From Natrinema hispanicum (GTDB lineage Archaea; Halobacteriota; Halobacteria; Halobacteriales; Natrialbaceae): a stretch of 64,000 nucleotides of DNA. Below, piece by piece: positions 58,823 to 64,000 of this stretch. The position numbers were made by a program, and so were the translations under genes. Under the pieces are notes generated by a model. That model was not told the DNA's origin and ran no database searches. It worked only from the letters and a program-made list of their open reading frames with translations. The stretch is from positions 62,001 to 126,000 of the forward strand of contig NZ_FOIC01000005.1 of assembly GCF_900111485.1 (NCBI RefSeq). The letters run 5' to 3'. Positions within the stretch are counted from its first letter, which is position 1. Every line of letters begins with the position of its first letter.

Positions 58823-60256
58823 ATGGGAACAAGACATCGAACTGCAGGTACCGACGCGCTCGAGGACCTCTCGAGCGACGCCGTCCGGTCCTTCACCGAC
58901 GGGTTCCACGGAGAGGTCCTGCGTCCGTCCGACGACGAATACGACGAAGCTCGCGAGGTCTGGAACGGGATGATCGACAAGTATCCGGCGCTCGTCGCGC
59001 GCTGTGTGGACGTCGACGATGTCGTCGCAGCCGTCGACTTCGCCAGCGAACACGACCTCCCCCTCGCGGTCCGGGGCGGCGGCCACAACGCGGCCGGGAC
59101 GGCGGTCTGCGATGGCGGGCTCGTGATCGACCTGACGGAACTGAACGGCGTCCGGGTCGACCCCGAGGCGAAGACCGTCCGCGTCGACGGCGGGGCGACG
59201 CTGGGTGATGTTGACCTCGAGACGCAACGCTTCGGCCTCGCGACGGCACTCGGTGTCGTGTCGGAGACCGGTGTCGCCGGATTGACGCTCAACGGCGGCT
59301 ATGGACACCTGAGCCGCAAGTACGGGCTGGCACTTGACAATCTGCTCAGCGTCGACGTCGTGACGGCCGATGGCGAACTGCGCCACGCCAGCGCCGACGA
59401 GAACGAGGACCTGTTCTGGGCGGTCCGCGGTGGCGGCGGCAACCTCGGCGTCGTCACGTCGCTCGAGTACACACTCCACGAGGTCGGCCCCAACGTGTAC
59501 GCACTCTTCGTCTGGTTCCACGGCGACGACACCGCCGTCGCTATGGACGCCTTCCGCGAGTGGACCGAGACCGCACCGCGGGACGCGAGCGTCCTCGCGT
59601 TTACTGCCCACGTCCCCGACATCGCGGAGTTCCCCGAGGAGTCGTGGGGCGAGCCGGCGATCGCGTTCCTCGGCTCGTACCTGGGAGACCCCGACGACGC
59701 CGAGGACATCTTCGGTTCGTTCCGGGAGCGTGCGACGCCGATCACCGATCTGAGCGGCCAGATGCCTTACGTCGACTTGCAGTCGATGCTCGACGAGGAC
59801 TATCCCGATGGGCTGCGCTACTACTGGAAGTCGATCTTCCTCGAGGAACTCACTGACGACGTGATCGACCTCATGACGCGATACAACGAGTCCGCACCGT
59901 CGGCGCTCTCGACGGTCGACGTCTGGCACCTCGGCGACGCGGTCGCTGACGTTCCCCAGGACGCGACCGCGTTCTGGCACCGCGACAAGCCGTACATGCT
60001 CAACTTCGAGGCGAACTGGGAGGACGCCGACGACGATGACGCGAACGTGGTGTGGGTACGCGATGGTTTTGCCGAGGCACAAAAGCTCTCGATCGCTTCT
60101 GGCCGCTACGGTAACTTCCCGGGGCTGAACGAAGACCCCGCAAAGCTGCTCTACGGCGGGAACTACGACCGACTGGTTGACATCAAGACGAAATACGATC
60201 CCGACAACCTGTTCCAGTCGAACACGAACGTCCCACCGCGTCCGACTGGTGCCTGA
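58823..60256 (+). CDS. FAD-linked oxidoreductase (berberine-bridge-enzyme type), paralogue 2
   Basis: 477 residues, the same length and motif order as the divergent neighbour: LAVRGGGHNAAGTAVCDGG (His88 for covalent FAD), GVAGLTLNGGYGHLSRKYGL, EDLFWAVRGGGGNLGVVTS and the C-terminal DIKTKYDPDNLFQSNTN. Sequence is clearly related to, but not identical with, paralogue 1, so this is an old inverted duplication. Substrate is unknown. A TATA-like GTTTTATCG at about 58790-58798 lies 27 bases before the ATG, fitting a leaderless mRNA. The two genes share about 230 bp of divergent control region. Confidence 0.9.
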   Translation: MGTRHRTAGTDALEDLSSDAVRSFTDGFHGEVLRPSDDEYDEAREVWNGMIDKYPALVARCVDVDDVVAAVDFASEHDLPLAVRGGGHNAAGTAVCDGGLVIDLTELNGVRVDPEAKTVRVDGGATLGDVDLETQRFGLATALGVVSETGVAGLTLNGGYGHLSRKYGLALDNLLSVDVVTADGELRHASADENEDLFWAVRGGGGNLGVVTSLEYTLHEVGPNVYALFVWFHGDDTAVAMDAFREWTETAPRDASVLAFTAHVPDIAEFPEESWGEPAIAFLGSYLGDPDDAEDIFGSFRERATPITDLSGQMPYVDLQSMLDEDYPDGLRYYWKSIFLEELTDDVIDLMTRYNESAPSALSTVDVWHLGDAVADVPQDATAFWHRDKPYMLNFEANWEDADDDDANVVWVRDGFAEAQKLSIASGRYGNFPGLNEDPAKLLYGGNYDRLVDIKTKYDPDNLFQSNTNVPPRPTGA

Positions 60257-60284
60257 TGGTACGGCTTGCAACCCACTATAGTGA

Positions 60285-60365
60285 TAGTCGCCACTGCAAG
60301 TCAGTGCACACCTGATCGCACGAGGGCTGTGTGATCAGTGTGTAAACCGTTTCAGTGGCTACTAC
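60285..60365 (+). repeat. Family-2 palindromic element, copy 2
   Basis: 81 bp with outer arms TAGTCGCCACTG and CAGTGGCTACTA and a central hairpin CTGATCGCAC-GAGGGCT-GTGTGATCAG (one mismatch in this copy). It is the reverse complement of the element at 26113-26191 at most positions. It lies downstream of the FAD oxidoreductase and upstream of cofD on the plus strand. Confidence 0.8.
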
Positions 60366-60425
60366 AGCACCGCCTGTCTCACACAGCCGAAAGCGATTAA
60401 GTAACGTCGCTCGAGAGGTGTGCGT

Positions 60426-61418
60426 ATGGTAACTTTCCTCTCCGGGGGCACCGGAACGCCGAAGCTCTTAGACGGTGCCGCTGTCGCATTCTCGCCGGAG
60501 GAGACGACGGTCGTCGCCAACACGGGCGACGACATCGAACTCGGTGGACTGTTCGTCTCGCCGGATGTCGACACGCTGTTGTTCCAGGGTGGCGGCGTCC
60601 TCGACCGCGAGACGTGGTGGGGGATCGAGGACGATACGCACCGAACTAACGCGGCGCTGGCCGACATCGCGTCGGCTGCAGGACTGCCCGAGGGGCCGCA
60701 ATACCTTCCAGAGGAGAAACAGACCGCGGGCCGGCGACTCGCGAACTGGCGGCGCTTCGCTGGCATCGCGGAGTTCATGACGATCGGCGACCGCGACCGG
60801 GCCGTCCACATCACGCGCACGAGCCTCCTCGATGAGGGCCACACGCTAAGTGAGGCGACCCAGCGGCTGGCAGACGCGTTCGGCGTGACGATCGACCTGC
60901 TCCCGATGAGCGACGATCCCGTCGCCAGTCTCGTCCATACCGACGAAGGAATGATGCACTTCCAGGAGTACTGGGTCGCCAACCGCGGCGAGCCAGCCGT
61001 CGAAACCGTCGAGTTCCGCGGCTCCTCGGCAGCCGAGCCCGCACCGGGGGTCCTCGAGGCGCTCTCAGACACCGTCGTCATCGGCCCGTCGAACCCAGTC
61101 ACCAGCATCGGGCCGATGCTCGCGCTGCCAGGCGTGGCACAGGCGCTCGCGGAGACGACGGTCGTCGCCATCTCACCGTTTCTCGGCGACGACGCCTTCT
61201 CCGGGCCCGCGGGCGATCTCATGGCCGCGGTCGATGCGGAGCCGAGCACCGAGGGGCTGGCCACCGTGTACCCGTTCGTCGACGCCTTCGTGATCGACGA
61301 GGACGACGACGCCGCGTTCGACCGGCCGACAGTCCGGACGGACATCCGGATCGACGACGGCGAGGACGCCGCACGCGTGACTCGAGCCGTCGACGACGCG
61401 ATCGAACGTGTACGCTAA
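60426..61418 (+). CDS. cofD: 2-phospho-L-lactate transferase
   Basis: 330 residues. The start [20 protein letters not shown] carries the Gly-rich nucleotide-binding motif and [20 protein letters not shown] the Fo/metal-binding Asp pair, both diagnostic of CofD. It transfers the phospholactyl or phosphoenolpyruvyl group from a GDP-activated donor to Fo in coenzyme F420 biosynthesis. Length is usual. A GTG two codons upstream is another possible start. The following Dus-like gene starts directly after its stop codon, so the two are coupled; F420 synthesis genes cofE and cofC are not in the window. Confidence 0.95.
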   Translation: MVTFLSGGTGTPKLLDGAAVAFSPEETTVVANTGDDIELGGLFVSPDVDTLLFQGGGVLDRETWWGIEDDTHRTNAALADIASAAGLPEGPQYLPEEKQTAGRRLANWRRFAGIAEFMTIGDRDRAVHITRTSLLDEGHTLSEATQRLADAFGVTIDLLPMSDDPVASLVHTDEGMMHFQEYWVANRGEPAVETVEFRGSSAAEPAPGVLEALSDTVVIGPSNPVTSIGPMLALPGVAQALAETTVVAISPFLGDDAFSGPAGDLMAAVDAEPSTEGLATVYPFVDAFVIDEDDDAAFDRPTVRTDIRIDDGEDAARVTRAVDDAIERVR

Positions 61419-61419
61419 C

Positions 61420-62181
61420 ATGACCGACGCTGTCTCTTTCAGCCCGCCGCTCGCGCTCGCCAGCCTCAGCGGCGAGGCCGACGCCGACTGGGCGCAGGCT
61501 GGCGCTAACTACGCCGGCGCTGCGTTCCTCGGCGGCATCGCGCTGGATGAAGATTCGAGAGCTGCCGCGCGCGACCTCGTCGCTCGTGACCGATCCGAGT
61601 TCCTCCCCGACGATCCGCTCGCCTTCATCGACCGCCAGCTCGAGGCCCTGTCGGACGTCCCAATTCAGCCGGCGTTCAACGTTCGGAGTGCGACCATCGA
61701 GCCGGTCGCCGACGCGGCCCGTGTCTGTCGCGATCGAGACGCCTATCTCGAGATCAACGCCCACTGCCGACAGGACGAACTCTGCGCCGTCGGCTGTGGC
61801 GAGACGCTCCTGAAAGATAGCGACCGCCTCGCGGAGTACGTCACTCGAGCAGCCGAGACCGGCGCGATTGTCGGGGTGAAGGTCCGCGCCGAAGTTCCCG
61901 GGATCGACCTGCCGACGCTGGCTCGCGACCTCGAGCGGGCAGGAGCCGACTTCGTCCACATCGACGCGATGGACACCGAATCGGTCATCGCGGACGTGGT
62001 CGACACAACGGACCTGTTCGTGATCGCCAACAACGGCGTCCGCGACGACGCGACCGTCCGCGAGTACGTCGACTACGGCGCTGATGCGGTCAGTGTCGGC
62101 CGTCCCAGTGACAAGCCGGCCGCCCTCGAGCGCATCCGAGCGGCTGTCGACCGTCAGTTCGGGCTCGAGCAGGTTCGCTAG
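61420..62181 (+). CDS. tRNA-dihydrouridine synthase-like TIM-barrel protein
   Basis: 253 residues from MTDAVSFSPPLALASLSGEA. A TIM-barrel pattern is seen: FNVRSATIEPVADAARVCRD, AYLEINAHCRQDELCAVGCG with the Cys of Dus-type active sites, then IVGVKVRAEVPGIDLPTLAR, DFVHIDAMDTESVIADVVDT and FVIANNGVRDDATVREYVDY, whose Ala-Asn-Asn-Gly resembles the FMN phosphate-binding loop. It may be a flavin-dependent reductase related to tRNA dihydrouridine synthase, or a protein of this fold acting with F420. It starts 1 bp after the cofD stop, so it is co-transcribed. Confidence 0.75.
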   Translation: MTDAVSFSPPLALASLSGEADADWAQAGANYAGAAFLGGIALDEDSRAAARDLVARDRSEFLPDDPLAFIDRQLEALSDVPIQPAFNVRSATIEPVADAARVCRDRDAYLEINAHCRQDELCAVGCGETLLKDSDRLAEYVTRAAETGAIVGVKVRAEVPGIDLPTLARDLERAGADFVHIDAMDTESVIADVVDTTDLFVIANNGVRDDATVREYVDYGADAVSVGRPSDKPAALERIRAAVDRQFGLEQVR

Positions 62182-62268
62182 AGGAGATTGAAGCACGGGT
62201 TCGCTGTTCTTGCGTTCACGATCGTTCTCACCAGAAAATATATTGTATCCTCCCTGAACAGATAGCGT

Positions 62269-63444
62269 ATGCCGCCCTCCAATAGGCACCCCTCACTGGC
62301 ACGCCGAACGGTTCTCGCCGCCTGCGGGACTACCATGCTTGCCGGCTGCTCGGATGTCTTGGAAACAGGCATGTCGAAGCCGCCTATCGAATGCGAACCG
62401 ACAACCGCTGCGTGGCCGATGTACGGCTACGATACCGCTCGCACGAGTCATGTGGCTTCTCGTGACCTACCGTCGGCTGACGCTGAGGTGGGTCGATTCT
62501 CCCAGACCGGTGCTCGGACAGGTGGCGGTGGGAGTGTCGAAGCGCCACCAGTCGTCACTGATGGCGTTGCCTACGTCGCAGGGGACGTTCGGATCGAAGC
62601 CCGCGACATCGAGACCGGGAAGCGTCTGTGGGCAACCGACCTCGAGGATGGCGTCAATACAAGTCCGGCGGTAGCCTGCGGGGCCGTCTACGTGAGCATG
62701 TTCAACGAAACACTCGCGCTCGATCCAGAAACCGGGGATGTGCTCTGGCGAGCGGACGGCGGGGCACACAGCGGTGTTTCTACGTCGCCGATTGTGGGTG
62801 ACGATACGATCTTCGTCGCGGTGGGCGGGGTCGCCGCCCTTGACGCCGAAACGGGCGACGAACGCTGGCATGCGCAGACGGAGCATAGTGCGCAGGGAGT
62901 TGCTGTGGCCGACCGCGTCTATGTCGGCGCGGGGAGCAACGGCAGCGGTGAGGTGGCTGCGTTTACCCGCAACGGCAATGACTGGTGGCGCACGACCGAA
63001 CCCGGGGAAGTGTATACCGCTCCGGCAGTCGCCGACGAGACTGTCTTTGCCGTCTCGAAGACGGGAACCTTGACGGCGCTCGCTGCCGCTGATGGGAGCG
63101 TCGAGTGGCAGGCAAGCGTCGAATCTGGCGTCACCGAGCCGCCGGCGGTCGACGGTGAGCGCGTCGTCGTTTCGGCGGGCAAAACGCAGACGATGGCCTT
63201 CGACGCAACGACTGGCGACCGCCTCTGGACGTTCGAGACGGGCGTTAGTCAGGGAGCGCCGGTCATCGTCGGCGACCATGTGCTCGCCACAGGAGCGAAT
63301 ACGGGCATCTACGTGCTCGATGCTGCGACAGGTGACCGCGTTCGCTACTGGTCCGCTGAGAACGTGGGCTCTCAGCCGGTGGTCGCCGCCGGTCGGGTAT
63401 TCTATCGGGGGTGGAACGTCTCGGATATCTTCGTCGTCGAGTAA
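62269..63444 (+). CDS. Tat lipoprotein with PQQ-like beta-propeller
   Basis: 391 residues. The leader RHPSLARRTVLAACGTTMLAGC has twin arginines and a lipobox ending at Cys27 (the motif is given in full by its key residues R12-R13 and C27). The mature protein is built from PQQ-enzyme-like repeats such as GDVRIEARDIETGKRLWATD, FVAVGGVAALDAETGDERWH and TMAFDATTGDRLWTFETG, each with the D-x-x-T-G-x-x-x-W signature, forming a seven- or eight-bladed propeller. It may bind surface ligands or act in envelope assembly like BamB, or bind PQQ. A TATA-like AAATATATT lies about 30 bases before the ATG. Confidence 0.85.
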   Translation: MPPSNRHPSLARRTVLAACGTTMLAGCSDVLETGMSKPPIECEPTTAAWPMYGYDTARTSHVASRDLPSADAEVGRFSQTGARTGGGGSVEAPPVVTDGVAYVAGDVRIEARDIETGKRLWATDLEDGVNTSPAVACGAVYVSMFNETLALDPETGDVLWRADGGAHSGVSTSPIVGDDTIFVAVGGVAALDAETGDERWHAQTEHSAQGVAVADRVYVGAGSNGSGEVAAFTRNGNDWWRTTEPGEVYTAPAVADETVFAVSKTGTLTALAAADGSVEWQASVESGVTEPPAVDGERVVVSAGKTQTMAFDATTGDRLWTFETGVSQGAPVIVGDHVLATGANTGIYVLDAATGDRVRYWSAENVGSQPVVAAGRVFYRGWNVSDIFVVE

Positions 63445-63646
63445 TCAGTGACTGCCGGTGATCACGACGCACCACGCGGTCTCCCGTCCGCTCTTCGCTG
63501 CGAATCTCGACGGTATCGCCGATCTCGACGTGGTCGTGAACGAGCGCTTTGATCCGCGTCTCGTCGGCGTCTGGAGGAACCGTCAAGTCGCTCGTGGCTG
63601 TCGGAACGGACCGTGGCGACAGGGACACTCGTGGGCCGGTATTCAC
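63445..63646 (-). pseudogene. Possible small gene with a frameshift
   Basis: From a GTG at 63646 the minus strand reads [20 protein letters not shown] then [19 protein letters not shown] and TVEIRSEERTGDRVV, acidic and ordered like a real haloarchaeal protein, with a hydrophilic beta-rich end. After that point a one-base shift is needed to reach the natural-looking ending VVITGSH before a TGA at 63445-63447, which abuts the stop of the propeller gene. Without the shift the frame runs on into the antisense of that gene. It could be a genuine small gene that has decayed, or a sequencing artefact. Confidence 0.35.
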
Positions 63647-63702
63647 AACCGGGACCCAGTTCGGACGACTGTTTTTGTACGAACCAGCCAAAAGGAGAGT
63701 CA

Positions 63703-64000
63703 TGAAGGTCATCAAGGATAGCGTCCACGACCACATTCAGGTCGACGGCGTCGCCCGCGACCTGCTTGACACCCCCGAGATACAGCGGCTTCGGAACATC
63801 AGGCAGCTCGGGACCGTCTCGCTGGTCTATCCCTCGGCCAACCACACCCGCTTCGAACACAGCCTCGGTGTCTACCATCTCGCCTGCGAAGCGCTCGAGC
63901 ATCTCGCTATCGAGGGACGACAAGCCGAACGGGTCCGCGCCGCAGCCCTGCTTCACGACGTGGGCCACGGCCCCTTTAGCCACAACCTCGAGTCGCTCAC
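63703..64000 (+). CDS. HD-domain phosphohydrolase, N-terminal fragment cut by window edge
   Basis: The first 99 residues are visible: [20 protein letters not shown], then [20 protein letters not shown], then [20 protein letters not shown] and [20 protein letters not shown]. The H-x-R-F-E-H-S-L-G and [10 protein letters not shown] motifs provide metal-binding His and Asp residues, as in dGTPase/SAMHD1-like HD hydrolases. A GGAG string precedes the ATG. The family degrades dNTPs or other phosphate esters; the rest of the gene lies beyond the window. Confidence 0.85.

Noticed and set aside
58724..60271. 515-residue minus-strand open frame
   Set aside because: Antisense to FAD oxidoreductase paralogue 2; low complexity and no motifs.

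Overview
The window is haloarchaeal chromosome (class Halobacteria, most likely a Natrialbales genus such as Natrinema or Haloterrigena; the genus is inference). Support: proteins are strongly acidic and DNA is GC-rich with AT-rich intergenic islands. Clade-typical genes are present: bacterio-opsin-activator HTH and HalOD1 proteins, a Zim-like CTAG methyltransferase, archaeal MAT, aMBF1, CofD and CDP-alcohol archaetidyltransferase. A tRNA-Trp(CCA) carries a long intron with box C/D-like motifs. Many genes have a TATA-like box about 27 bases before the start codon, as expected for leaderless haloarchaeal transcripts. The tetranucleotide CTAG is nearly absent.

Layout. 0-7 kb: cell-surface genes (glycosyltransferase fragment, two alkaline-phosphatase/sulfatase-superfamily proteins, an LPG-synthase-type membrane protein, two convergent DUF457 membrane proteins, DedA, arylsulfotransferase). 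7-16 kb: tandem UspA, HalOD1 plus large Bat-type sensor-regulator, Zim-like methylase, membrane proteins, FMN reductase. 16-17.8 kb: gene-poor AT-rich stretch with a 46-aa membrane protein, a GC-rich structured-RNA candidate, tRNA T-arm fragments and intron-bearing tRNA-Trp. 17.8-29.8 kb: guaB, acyl-CoA ligase, sodium:solute symporter operon, a CMP-kinase-like protein lacking the P-loop lysine, YcaO, CPA2 antiporter. 29.9-31.4 kb: IS1341-type TnpB element. 31.6-40 kb: MATE/TetR pair, RNA-binding protein, DJ-1, Hsp20, DHH phosphoesterase, alanine dehydrogenase-like protein. 40-49.3 kb: zinc-ribbon J-domain protein abutting a TIR protein, tpiA, aMBF1, hisC-AK6-archaetidyltransferase operon, DNA ligase, a second HTH/HalOD1 pair. 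49.4-56 kb: methyltransferase, aminotransferase, MAT, proteasome-beta-like protein, MTH1187 protein, ZIP transporter, GCS2-like ligase. 56-57 kb: AT-rich island with small membrane proteins. 57-64 kb: divergent twin FAD oxidoreductases, cofD plus Dus-like gene, PQQ-propeller lipoprotein, partial HD phosphohydrolase.

Two families of dispersed intergenic palindromic elements cut across this layout. Family 1 (about 90 bp, outer arms around AGACGGTCTGCTGTCA) has six copies plus degenerate partial ones, all in one orientation; two copies supply the stop codon of the adjoining gene. Family 2 (about 80 bp, hairpin core CTGATCGCAC/GTGCGATCAG) has two copies in opposite orientation. Other noteworthy items are the structured RNA candidate beside tRNA-Trp, the TIR-zinc protein, the proteasome-like protein with a displaced Thr1, an 11-codon upstream ORF overlapping the ZIP start, and a (GGGTA)n run at the TnpB element terminus.

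All calls come from reading the sequence and translations; no database search was run. Start sites are my choices where several in-frame starts exist.
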